DNA of 10,019 nucleotides, from the NCBI GenBank assembly GCA_036260075.1, contig DATAAM010000161.1:1-10019 (forward strand). Direction: 5' to 3'. This document shows positions 1 through 5,809 of this stretch, in pieces (the first letter of the stretch is position 1; the number at the start of each line of letters is the position of its first letter). The stretch is from DATAAM01 sp036260075. GTDB lineage: Bacteria > Actinomycetota > Acidimicrobiia > Acidimicrobiales > JAHWLA01. The notes below the pieces were generated by a model. The model worked only from the letters and a program-made list of their open reading frames with translations. It did no database searches and had not been told where the DNA came from. Position numbers and translations under genes: made by a program.

Positions 1-348
1 GACCGGGCCGAGAAGCTGGAGGGCGACGAGGCCACCGGCGCCAAGATCGTGGCCCGGGCCGTGGAGGAGCCGCTGAAGCAGATCGCCGCCAACGCCGGCC
101 TCGAGGGCGGCGTGGTGATCGAGAAGGTGAAGGGCCTCGAGGGCGCCAACGGCCTCAACGCCGCCACCGGCGAGTACGAGGACCTGTTCCGGGCGGGCGT
201 CATCGACGCTGCCAAGGTCACCCGCTCGGCGCTGCAGAACGCGGCCTCCATCGCGGCCCTGTTCCTCACCACCGAGGCCGTCATCGTCGACAAGCCGGAG
301 GAGAAGTCCGGCCCGGCGATGCCCGGCGGCGGCATGGAGGACTTCTAG
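1..348 (+). CDS. groEL: Chaperonin GroEL (Hsp60), C-terminal fragment
   Basis: This is the last 115 residues of the 60-kDa chaperonin, open at the left edge of the window in frame 1. GroEL assembles into a double ring that, with GroES, encloses and folds cytosolic proteins using ATP. Visible hallmarks are the equatorial-domain run AVEEPLKQIAANAGLEGGVV, then GLNAATGEYEDLFRAGVIDA, then KVTRSALQNAASIAALFLTT, and a short glycine/methionine-rich tail ending GGGMEDF. The tail is abbreviated compared with the long GGM repeats of the E. coli protein. The start and the ATP-binding N-terminal part lie outside the window, so the paralogue (groEL1 or groEL2) cannot be decided. A long perfect hairpin begins 12 bases after the stop and could end the transcript. 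Family assignment is near certain. Confidence 0.97.
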   Translation, partial: DRAEKLEGDEATGAKIVARAVEEPLKQIAANAGLEGGVVIEKVKGLEGANGLNAATGEYEDLFRAGVIDAAKVTRSALQNAASIAALFLTTEAVIVDKPEEKSGPAMPGGGMEDF

Positions 349-360
349 CCGCACACCCCG

Positions 361-408
361 TTCTGGGGGAGGAATCCCGCGCTGGAGCGCGGGATTCCTC
401 CCCCAGAA
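361..408 (+). repeat. Long perfect inverted repeat IR1 (possible groEL terminator)
   Basis: Arms 361-383 and 386-408 are perfect reverse complements (23 bp), which leaves a tight tip around TGGA. The left arm begins TTCTGGGGGAGGAATC and is preceded by CG, giving CGTTCT. It lies 12 bases after the groEL stop and 14 bases before the proposed methyltransferase start. No T-tract follows, so if it terminates groEL it would be the U-less type described in actinobacteria. The small gap leaves no room for a separate downstream promoter. It belongs to the four-member set IR1-IR4, and its arm is closely similar to that of IR2. Confidence 0.9.
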
Positions 409-422
409 GCCATGATGGCGGC

Positions 423-1187
423 GTGCAGGTGTACGAAGAGGTCCTCGTCCCGCGCCTGTTCGCGCCGATGGCGGAGGAGCTGCTCGACCGCGTGGGCGTG
501 CAGCCGGGTGAGCGCCTGCTCGACGTGGGGTGCGGCCCGGGCACGGTGGCGCTCGCCGCCGCTCGTCGCGGTGCCCGGGTGGCAGGGTGCGACCCGAACC
601 CCGAGATGTTGGCGCGGGCCCGGGCGAACTCGTCGGCCGTCGCGTGGCTCGAGTCGGCGGCGGCGCCGCTGGTCGGCGTGCCCGACGCCGCCTTCGACGT
701 GGTGACGTGCCAGCACGCCCTGCAGTTCGTCCCCGATCGCCCGGCGGCGGTGGCGGAGATGTACCGCGTGCTCGTCTCCGACGGCCGGGTGGCCGTCGCC
801 ACCTGGGGGCCACTGGAGCGCTCCCCCGCGTTCGCCGCCCTGGAGCGGGCAATCCGGGAGTTCCTCGGCGACGCTGCCGCCGACCGCTACCGCAACGGCC
901 CCTGGGCCTTCCCCGATCCGGACGCCTTGGGCGCGCTCCTCGAGGGAGCCGGGTTCGGCGAGCTGCAGGTCACGCGTCCGACGGTGCGCGGCGACTTCGA
1001 CGGCGGGCCCGAGCAGCTGCTCGGCGTGCTGGTCGTCTCGCCGGTGGCCGACGAGCTGGCCGCCCTCTCGTCGGAGCGGGCGGCGGCCATGCTCGACGCG
1101 GTCAGGCGCGACACCGCCCCGCTCACGGAGCACGGCGTCGTGCGCAGCACCATGGAGGCGAACCTGGCGATCGGCGTGAAGCGGTGA
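423..1187 (+). CDS. Class I SAM-dependent methyltransferase, unknown substrate
   Basis: A protein of 254 residues with a Rossmann-type methyltransferase fold. Motif I, the SAM-binding glycine loop, is LLDVGCGPGTVALAA (about residues 32-46). D57 in CDPNPEM is the expected acidic residue at the end of strand 2. FDVVTCQHALQFVPD (91-105) is motif IV, followed by the YRVLVSDGRVAVATWG strand typical of the UbiE/Methyltransf_11 group. The segment YEEVLVPRLFAP near the N-terminus is a common lead-in for this subfamily. The substrate cannot be read from sequence. The start is uncertain: GTG 423 has only a weak, distant purine run upstream, and the ATGATG at 412-417 is in a different frame. The stop overlaps the next gene's start (GTGA), so the two are probably translated together, although a functional link with the protease is not evident. 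Confidence 0.9.
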   Translation: MQVYEEVLVPRLFAPMAEELLDRVGVQPGERLLDVGCGPGTVALAAARRGARVAGCDPNPEMLARARANSSAVAWLESAAAPLVGVPDAAFDVVTCQHALQFVPDRPAAVAEMYRVLVSDGRVAVATWGPLERSPAFAALERAIREFLGDAAADRYRNGPWAFPDPDALGALLEGAGFGELQVTRPTVRGDFDGGPEQLLGVLVVSPVADELAALSSERAAAMLDAVRRDTAPLTEHGVVRSTMEANLAIGVKR

Positions 1188-2338
1188 GGCTGAGCCCGTG
1201 GCGGCGGGTGCGCACCGACCCACGACAGTGGTTCTCCGACGACGAGATCGCCAAGGCCAAGTCGTACGTGGTGCCGCTGCGCCGCGCCACGACGGCGTCG
1301 AAGGCCGTCGGCGCCGCCGTCGACGTCGCCGTCGTCGGGTTCCACGTGGCGCCCGAGCTGCTCGGCGCCCTGGAGGTGGAGAACTGGGTGCTGCGGCTGG
1401 CGATCACCGTGGCCCTCGTGCTCGTCACCGGCACCATCGCCACCGCGCCGCTCGATGCCTGGCGCGAGCTGTCCTACGACAAGCGCTGGGGGTTCAGCAC
1501 CCAGACCGTGCGGGGCTTCGTGACAGACCAGCTCAAGGGCGCGGTGGTGGCCGTGGTCGTGTTCTGCATCCTGTTCGTCCCCCTCTGGGCCGTCATTCGG
1601 GCCACCGACCTGTGGTGGTTGTACGGCTGGCTCGTGATGGCCGTCATCTCGCTGCTCATCGGCGTGCTGGCGCCGGTGCTGATCATGCCGGTCTTCAACA
1701 AGTTCACCCCGCTGGACGACGCCGACCTGCGGACCGAGCTCTTGTCGCTGGCCCGGCAAGCCGACGCCGACGTGACCGAGGTGCTGGTGTCCGACGCCAG
1801 CAAGCGGTCGCGCAAGGACAACGCCTTCGTCACCGGCATGGGGAAGACGCGGCGGCTGGTGCTGTTCGACACCATCCTGGCCCGCCCCCGTCGCCAGCTG
1901 CGGGCGGTGGCCGCACACGAGATCGGCCACTGGAAGCTGCGCCACATCCTGCGCATGGCTCCCATGCAGGTCGCGCTCCTCTTCGTCGCCTTCCTCGTCC
2001 TCGAGCTCGTGCTGTCGTGGGATGCTGCCCTCGACTTCGCGGGCGTGGAGACGGTCGAGGACCCGGCGGTGCTGCCGCTCTTCCTCCTGGTGTTCGGCGT
2101 GGTCGGCGTCGGCACCAACCTGGCCACCACGTGGCTGAGCCGGGCCAACGAGCGCGACGCCGACCTGTTCGCCTTGCGGGTCACGGAGGACCCAGAGGGG
2201 TTCCAGGAGATGATCCGCGCCCTGTCGACCGACAACCTGGCCGACCTGGCGCCCTCGTGGTGGCGGCGGGTCACACAGACGCACCCGCCGTCGGCCGAAC
2301 GCCTGGCCATGGCTCGGTTGTGGTCAGAAGGGGCGTAG
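1184..2338 (+). CDS. M48 family (STE24/CAAX-protease-like) membrane zinc metalloprotease
   Basis: A protein of 384 residues. The zinc motif HEIGH lies at 245-249 in AVAAHEIGHWKLRH, and the third ligand is E323 in NERDADLFAL. STE24-type signatures surround it: YDKRWGFSTQT (98-108), IMPVFNKFTPL (167-177), NAFVTGMGKTRRLVLFDT (213-230) and THPPSAERL near the C-terminus. Hydrophobic segments at about 42-62, 68-90, 118-140, 147-170, 260-280 and 298-316 indicate an integral inner-membrane enzyme with the active site at the cytosolic face. Bacterial members are thought to act in membrane-protein quality control; prenyl-CAAX processing is not expected. I chose GTG 1184 because it overlaps the methyltransferase stop as GTGA; GTG 1208 is an alternative. 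The 3' end overlaps the convergent SpoIID-like gene by 15 bases. An open frame runs upstream to 530, but that part only mis-reads the methyltransferase gene. Confidence 0.93.
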   Translation: MRLSPWRRVRTDPRQWFSDDEIAKAKSYVVPLRRATTASKAVGAAVDVAVVGFHVAPELLGALEVENWVLRLAITVALVLVTGTIATAPLDAWRELSYDKRWGFSTQTVRGFVTDQLKGAVVAVVVFCILFVPLWAVIRATDLWWLYGWLVMAVISLLIGVLAPVLIMPVFNKFTPLDDADLRTELLSLARQADADVTEVLVSDASKRSRKDNAFVTGMGKTRRLVLFDTILARPRRQLRAVAAHEIGHWKLRHILRMAPMQVALLFVAFLVLELVLSWDAALDFAGVETVEDPAVLPLFLLVFGVVGVGTNLATTWLSRANERDADLFALRVTEDPEGFQEMIRALSTDNLADLAPSWWRRVTQTHPPSAERLAMARLWSEGA

Positions 2339-3946
2339 GGCTCCACCCGACAGCCCGGCCCGGCGAGCGACCGTCCAGCCGAGCAGGAGGAAGCCGGCCA
2401 GCGTGCCGGCCAGGAGGCCGGTGGCGAGGGGCAGCACCGGCCGGTCGTCGTGGCGGGCCGCAACCGGCCGCACCACGGCTGCGTCGGGCAGGTCGGGCAC
2501 GGCGGGCGCGACGACAGCCGCGTCCGGCGGCGGTGGCGCAGCCACCAAGGGCGTGGCCACCACGTCGGGAAGGTCCTGCAGCTCGCCGTCGGCGGCGGGA
2601 GGGGGCGGCGGTGCGTCGGACGTGCTCAGGCGCAACGTGAACAGCGTGGACCTCAGCCCCAGCGCCCGGTCGAAGGCGATCCCGTTCGTGTACACCGTGC
2701 CCGCGCTGCCCTCCAGCGCCAGCTCCACGGCCCGACCCGAGGGGCCCGTGCGCGCCACGCGCACGTCGGTCAGCTCGCCCCTGTAGCCGAGCCGGGCGGC
2801 CACGTCGCGCAGGGCCACCTCCACCCGCCAGGGCGAGGGGTCCTGGGTGGTGTAGGGCGCCGAGCGCAGGTACGGGTACGACGAGTCGGCCTCGGGCGTG
2901 CCGAAGCCCTCCTCCCGGCTGGCGGAGACGCCGCCGCCGTTGGCCGAGTACACGGCCGAGGCCAGTGTGCGGCCGAACACCAGCACCTGGCCGCGGGTCT
3001 CGGTGACGGCCTTGTCCATGGCCGCGTACTCCGCGGCGGCGCCGAGGTAGACCTGGCAGCGCTGCGTGTCGCACAGCTCGCCGCCCCGGCTCATGGCCCG
3101 CAGCGCATACGTGCGGGCGGCGATCGCCTGGGCCCGAAGGGCGGCGGGCGGCCACGTGGGATCGCGCACCTCGCCCATGCCCCGCAGGTACGTCTCGACG
3201 TCGACGTGGTTCACCAGCCGGAGCGCGCTGCCGACGGCGGTCGCCTCGATGACGTTGCGGTAGCGCCGGCCGCGGGCGGGAACCTCCACGATCCCGGCTC
3301 CGACACCGGTGGGGACGGCCCACAGCGGGCGGGTCGACGAGGGCGGCCCCTCGTAGCCGTCCCCGGGCGCCGTGGTGCTGGTGGGCCGAGGGGGCTCGGT
3401 GGTGGTGGTCGACGGCTGCGTGGTCGTGGTGGTGGTCGACGTGCTGGTCGTGGTGGTGGTGGACGTCGAGGTGGTGGTGGTCGAGGAGGTTGTGTCCGGC
3501 ACCTGGGCGGCCAGCAGCGAGATGTCGCGCAGCGTCGTGGTGGCCACCGGCTCGACCGTGTAGCGGGCGCCGTCGTAGGTGATGCGCGCCCGCCCGCCCG
3601 GGGGCAGGCGCACGGGGAAGCCGGGCGACTGCCGCCCGCCCCGCACGTCGCGCACCTCGCCACCGTTGGGGAAGGCCACCACCGCCTCGTTCTCGGCCAC
3701 GGGAGGCACCACCACCACGCGCACCTCGCCCGTCGCCTTGGCCAGCCCGGTGCCGGGATAGAAGTGGCTCAGGATCTCCGGCGTGGTGGCGCCCGCCTTG
3801 CCCATCCAGAAGGCGCCGTCCTGCGCCATGCCCACCCCGTGGCCGTGCCCGCGGCCCTCGATCACGAGGACGGGCACGGCCGCCTCCCCGGCCGACGGGA
3901 CGGCCGCGGCGACAGCAGCGAGAAGGAGCGCGAGGAGCCGCCGCAT
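2324..3946 (-). CDS. Secreted/anchored SpoIID/LytB-domain protein with permuted domain order
   Basis: A protein of 540 residues that probably acts outside the membrane on peptidoglycan. A signal peptide (MRRLLALLLAAVAAAVPSAGEA) comes first. Residues 29-66 then hold GRGHGHGVGMAQDGA and ILSHFYPGT, blocks that in SpoIID/LytB proteins normally close the domain. A Thr/Ser tract (about 152-192) follows. The main SpoIID core comes next: VETYLRGMGEV (250-260, E259 matching the catalytic glutamate of the family), AALRAQAIAARTYAL (268-282), CDTQRCQVY (292-300) and AVYSANGGG (331-339). GLRSTLFTLRL (430-440) ends the core, with no second GHG motif after it. A Pro/Ala linker and one hydrophobic segment (about 504-526) suggest C-terminal anchoring. 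SpoIID is a lytic transglycosylase on glycan strands; whether this one is catalytic is inference. Nothing nearby suggests sporulation. ATG 3946 has only a weak purine-rich lead-in. Confidence 0.9.
   Translation of the reverse strand: MRRLLALLLAAVAAAVPSAGEAAVPVLVIEGRGHGHGVGMAQDGAFWMGKAGATTPEILSHFYPGTGLAKATGEVRVVVVPPVAENEAVVAFPNGGEVRDVRGGRQSPGFPVRLPPGGRARITYDGARYTVEPVATTTLRDISLLAAQVPDTTSSTTTTSTSTTTTTSTSTTTTTTQPSTTTTEPPRPTSTTAPGDGYEGPPSSTRPLWAVPTGVGAGIVEVPARGRRYRNVIEATAVGSALRLVNHVDVETYLRGMGEVRDPTWPPAALRAQAIAARTYALRAMSRGGELCDTQRCQVYLGAAAEYAAMDKAVTETRGQVLVFGRTLASAVYSANGGGVSASREEGFGTPEADSSYPYLRSAPYTTQDPSPWRVEVALRDVAARLGYRGELTDVRVARTGPSGRAVELALEGSAGTVYTNGIAFDRALGLRSTLFTLRLSTSDAPPPPPAADGELQDLPDVVATPLVAAPPPPDAAVVAPAVPDLPDAAVVRPVAARHDDRPVLPLATGLLAGTLAGFLLLGWTVARRAGLSGGALRPF
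3371..3493 (-). repeat. Thr/Ser-coding low-complexity tract inside the SpoIID-like gene
   Basis: On the plus strand this reads as imperfect GTGGTGGTCGAC-type units, coding on the minus strand for a run made mostly of Thr and Ser with a few Pro, Glu and Gln. It separates the N-terminal GHG block from the SpoIID core. Such tracts are usually extracellular spacers and possible O-glycosylation sites. They also vary in length by slippage. Confidence 0.85.
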
Positions 3947-3969
3947 GGCCCGTCCATCGTGCCTCGTTT

Positions 3970-4021
3970 CGTTCTGGTGGGAGGAATCGACCGCCGGCTG
4001 TCGATTCCTCCCACCAGAACG
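3970..4021. repeat. Long perfect inverted repeat IR2 between divergent genes
   Basis: Arms 3970-3990 and 4001-4021 are perfect reverse complements (21 bp) around a 10-base loop CCGCCGGCTG. Both outer ends read CGTTCTGG inward, and the arm shares TTCTGG and GGGAGGAATC with IR1. It lies 23 bases from the SpoIID-like start and 20 bases from the hemQ start, in a 95-base gap between divergent genes. It therefore cannot be a simple 3' terminator for either neighbour. It could be a binding palindrome, a structured leader, a bidirectional insulator or a mobile palindrome. Confidence 0.92.
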
Positions 4022-4029
4022 GGGGTTCG

Positions 4030-4035
4030 TAGACT
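4030..4035 (+). promoter_or_regulatory. Candidate -10 box of a leaderless hemQ transcript
   Basis: TAGACT matches the TANNNT actinobacterial -10 pattern. It ends 6 bases before the hemQ ATG at 4042, the spacing expected if transcription starts at or next to that ATG. No Shine-Dalgarno is visible before the ATG, which fits a leaderless mRNA. The -35 region would fall inside the right arm of IR2 and shows no clear TTGAC match. Confidence 0.45.
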
Positions 4036-4041
4036 CAGCAC

Positions 4042-4725
4042 ATGTCCGAGCCGCTGTCGCCGTCGGTCGGGTGGGCCGTCCTCCACCTGTTCTGCAAGCC
4101 CGGTCCGGCCGTCGACGCGCAAGCGGTGGTGTCCGCCGTGAAGGAGTGCCAGGGCGCCGACCACCAGGTGGTGACGTTCTCGGTCCTGGGCCACAAGGCC
4201 GACCTCGGGTTCATGGCGGTGGGCCCCGACCTGTGGCGGCTCCGGGCCCTGCAGTCGGCCCTGCAAGCGGCGGGCCTGGTCGTGGTCGACTCGTACGTGT
4301 CGATGACCGAGGTGTCGGAGTACGCCAAGGGGCTGCCCCAGGAGATGCTCGACGCCCGGCTGCACCCCACGCTGCCGCCGGAGGGCATGCGGGCGCTGTG
4401 CTTCTACCCGATGTCGAAGCGCCGAGGTGCCGAGCACAACTGGTACTCGCTTCCCTACGAGGACCGGGAACGGCTCATGCACGGCCACGGTGCCGTGGGC
4501 CGCACGTTCCGGGGGCGGGTGCTGCAACTGGTGACCGGCTCCACGGGTGTGGACGACTGGGAGTGGGGCGTCACGCTGTTCGCCGTGCACCCCGACGACC
4601 TCAAGGAGTGCGTCTACACGATGCGCTTCGACGAGGCCTCCGCACGCTACGCCGAGTTCGGCCCCTTCGTCACCGGGATGGTGGCCGAGGTGGACCAGGT
4701 GCTGCGGGCGAGCGGCGCCGGTTGA
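4042..4725 (+). CDS. hemQ: Coproheme decarboxylase HemQ/ChdC (chlorite dismutase family)
   Basis: A protein of 227 residues. It converts coproheme III to heme b with two hydrogen-peroxide-driven decarboxylations, the last step of the coproporphyrin-dependent heme route of Gram-positive bacteria. FYPMSKRR (121-128) contains Y122, which aligns with the catalytic tyrosine. NWYSLPYEDRERLMHGHG (133-150) contains the probable proximal heme ligand H149, 27 residues after Y122, the same spacing I recall for the Geobacillus enzyme. LQLVTGSTGVDDWEWGVTLF and VYTMRFDEASARYAEFGPFV are near-invariant in the family. Catalytic chlorite dismutases carry a distal arginine and lack the YPMSK motif, so HemQ is preferred. 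The start gives the normal length and has a leaderless-type promoter. No other heme gene is adjacent; the gene stands alone behind IR2 and is followed by two hairpins. Confidence 0.95.
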   Translation: MSEPLSPSVGWAVLHLFCKPGPAVDAQAVVSAVKECQGADHQVVTFSVLGHKADLGFMAVGPDLWRLRALQSALQAAGLVVVDSYVSMTEVSEYAKGLPQEMLDARLHPTLPPEGMRALCFYPMSKRRGAEHNWYSLPYEDRERLMHGHGAVGRTFRGRVLQLVTGSTGVDDWEWGVTLFAVHPDDLKECVYTMRFDEASARYAEFGPFVTGMVAEVDQVLRASGAG

Positions 4726-4743
4726 CCGAAGGCCGGAGACGGC

Positions 4744-4773
4744 GCCGCCCCGAGTTCGCAGGCTCGGGGCGGC
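4744..4773 (+). terminator. GC hairpin after hemQ, probable U-less terminator
   Basis: Arms 4744-4754 (GCCGCCCCGAG) and 4763-4773 are perfect complements (11 bp) with an 8-base loop TTCGCAGG, beginning 18 bases after the hemQ stop. No T-run follows. It differs from IR1-IR4 in being shorter and lacking the CGTTCT edge. Confidence 0.6.
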
Positions 4774-4838
4774 AGATCACTCGCCGGTCTCGGAACCGAT
4801 ACAAGCGATCACTGGTAGAGAACCGCTGATTCGCACGG

Positions 4839-4864
4839 GCGTGACGCAGGTGTCGCGCTTTTTT
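4839..4864 (+). terminator. Classical intrinsic terminator with U-tract
   Basis: GCGTGAC (4839-4845) pairs with GTCGCGC (4852-4858), seven pairs including one G-T wobble, around loop GCAGGT. It is followed directly by six T (4859-4864) and, after CCGAA, seven more T (4870-4876). This is the only U-tailed terminator I see in the window. It lies 113 bases after hemQ and 125 bases before the membrane-protein start. It may be a second hemQ terminator, a leader attenuator for the next genes, or the end of a short unannotated RNA. Confidence 0.6.
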
Positions 4865-4989
4865 CCGAATTTTTTTGGTATCCCAAGACACACTGGTCAC
4901 CGCACGGTTCGATCGTTATTGTTCCGAGCGAGAGCGTTTCGGTGGTTCGCAGCGCCTGCTCTCGAAGCCGGTCTCGGAATGGAGTGGTC

Positions 4990-5226
4990 GTGGACGAGCA
5001 GGTTCGGTCCGCTCCCGCGGGGGATGTGGAGAAGGGGCGGTGGCCCGTCGGCCTCGCCGTGGTCATCGGCTTGCCGCTGGCGGTCTTCCTCGTCGTCCTG
5101 GCAGCCTTCAAGCCCTTCCTCGTTGTGCTTGTACCTGTCGTGCTGTCTTCGGTGGGGTTGTTCTTGATCGTCCTCCTGCGGGGCGAGTGGCCTGAGTGGA
5201 CACGGCATCGTCCTCGATGGTGGTGA
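4990..5226 (+). CDS. Small two-helix membrane protein, hypothetical
   Basis: I do not recognise a family. The 78-residue product has a charged N-terminus (VDEQVRSAPAGDVEKGR), two hydrophobic helices at about 19-40 and 43-63 joined by a short KP turn, and a Trp/Arg-rich tail (RGEWPEWTRHRPRWW). GTG 4990 is chosen because GGAG lies 5 bases upstream; GTG 4984 in the same frame is possible. It overlaps the sigma-like gene that follows, so the two are probably co-translated. That pairing makes a membrane-bound partner of the sigma factor conceivable, but most known anti-sigma factors lie downstream of their sigma gene and are larger, so this is speculation. Third-position GC is lower than in the flanking genes. 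Coding status is likely but not certain. Confidence 0.6.
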   Translation: MDEQVRSAPAGDVEKGRWPVGLAVVIGLPLAVFLVVLAAFKPFLVVLVPVVLSSVGLFLIVLLRGEWPEWTRHRPRWW

Positions 5227-5804
5227 GCTCGTCGGCCCTGCGGCGCTCTCGGCCTTCGGTCGAAGAGCTGGGCGATCGGCAGCTCGTCATGCTGGCGCGG
5301 GGGCACGACGACGGCGACGCCTATGCAGAGCTGTGGCGTCGGCACTTCGACCGCGTGCGTCGGTCGGCCCCCGGGCCGGAGTCCTTCAGGAACGACATCC
5401 TCACCGACACGTTCCTGGGAGCGGTTCGCTCCTTTCCGGAACGGGTGGCGCACCCTCGCCTGACATTCGGGATCTGGTGGCGGAATCGTGTCCGGTGGGC
5501 TGCCACGCGGGCATTCGCTCGCGACAAGAGCACGTGGGAGGCAGCCACGGACACCTTGCCGGAGGCGTCCACCGTCGACGTCTACCCCAGCGAGATGCGA
5601 CAAGGCATCAGGGAGGCATTGGCCTCGTTGACCGACAGGCAACGCCGCATCTTTCTCGGTGCTTATGTCAACGGACACACGGTCGCGGAGGTGAGCGAGG
5701 CCGAGGGCATCAGCGCCGAAGCGGTGCGGGCCTTGATGATGCGGGCCCGGCGCACCTTCCGGGAGGCGTATGAAGCATCTTCCGACCGGACGGGGGTGTT
5801 CTGA
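5217..5804 (+). CDS. Divergent sigma-70 family (ECF-like) RNA polymerase sigma factor
   Basis: A protein of 195 residues from ATG 5217. The C-terminal part is a clear sigma region 4: IREALASLTDRQRRIFLGAYVNGHTVAEVSEAEGISAEAVRALMMRARRTFRE, a helix-turn-helix that would read the -35 element. The N-terminal part resembles region 2: AYAELWRRHFDRVRR, then DILTDTFLGAVRSF at the region 2.2 core-binding helix, then a Trp-rich LTFGIWWRNRVRWAATRAF where the -10-reading helix is expected. Region 2 is poorly conserved, so its targets cannot be guessed. The start is ambiguous: GTG 5196 has a GGGGCGAG-like run upstream, ATG 5217 overlaps the membrane-protein gene by 10 bases, and GTG 5223 would give a GTGA overlap. 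Codon use is less GC-biased than in neighbours, hinting at an accessory origin. It converges on livF with 5 bases between stops. Confidence 0.82.
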   Translation: MVVSSSALRRSRPSVEELGDRQLVMLARGHDDGDAYAELWRRHFDRVRRSAPGPESFRNDILTDTFLGAVRSFPERVAHPRLTFGIWWRNRVRWAATRAFARDKSTWEAATDTLPEASTVDVYPSEMRQGIREALASLTDRQRRIFLGAYVNGHTVAEVSEAEGISAEAVRALMMRARRTFREAYEASSDRTGVF

Positions 5805-5809
5805 GTGGC

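Larger units (their letters stand above)
4726..4989. other. Intergenic region, 264 bases, AT-rich for this genome
   Basis: No convincing coding frame is seen. It holds a GC hairpin just after hemQ (4744-4773), a foldable stretch at 4805-4834, a U-tailed terminator (4839-4864) and a second T7 run (4870-4876). A 13-base direct repeat GCCGGTCTCGGAA sits at 4783-4795 and 4967-4979. GGAAC at 4792-4796 resembles an ECF-type -35 box, but the matching -10 is not convincing. The last part must hold any promoter for the membrane protein/sigma pair. Confidence 0.6.

Noticed and set aside
530..1183. Open frame running continuously into the M48 protease, as if a 602-residue fusion
   Set aside because: The upstream part is Arg/Gly/Pro-rich and is the methyltransferase gene read in another frame. 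The GTGA junction at 1184 explains the true start.
887..2284. Long minus-strand open frame opposite the methyltransferase and protease
   Set aside because: Composition is His/Gln/Gly-rich with no motif. It is an antisense shadow caused by the high GC content.
3398..3492. Tandem-looking GTGGTGGTCGAC repeats considered as a CRISPR or regulatory repeat
   Set aside because: They are imperfect codon-level repeats that encode the Thr/Ser spacer of the SpoIID-like protein, with no spacers between units.
2450..4141. Long plus-strand open frame opposite the SpoIID-like gene
   Set aside because: Arg/Gly/His-rich shadow with no recognisable domain. The minus strand carries a signal peptide and family motifs.
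4792..4825. GGAAC as an ECF-sigma -35 box for autoregulation of the sigma-like gene
   Set aside because: No convincing -10 (CGTC or GTT type) at the right distance, and the U-tailed terminator lies between it and the gene.
4805..4915. tRNA-like pieces (TGGTAGAG at 4813-4820 and GGTTCGATC at 4906-4914)
   Set aside because: The spacing is far too long, there is no acceptor stem or T-stem, and the anticodon arm does not pair. Likely chance, at most a decayed remnant.
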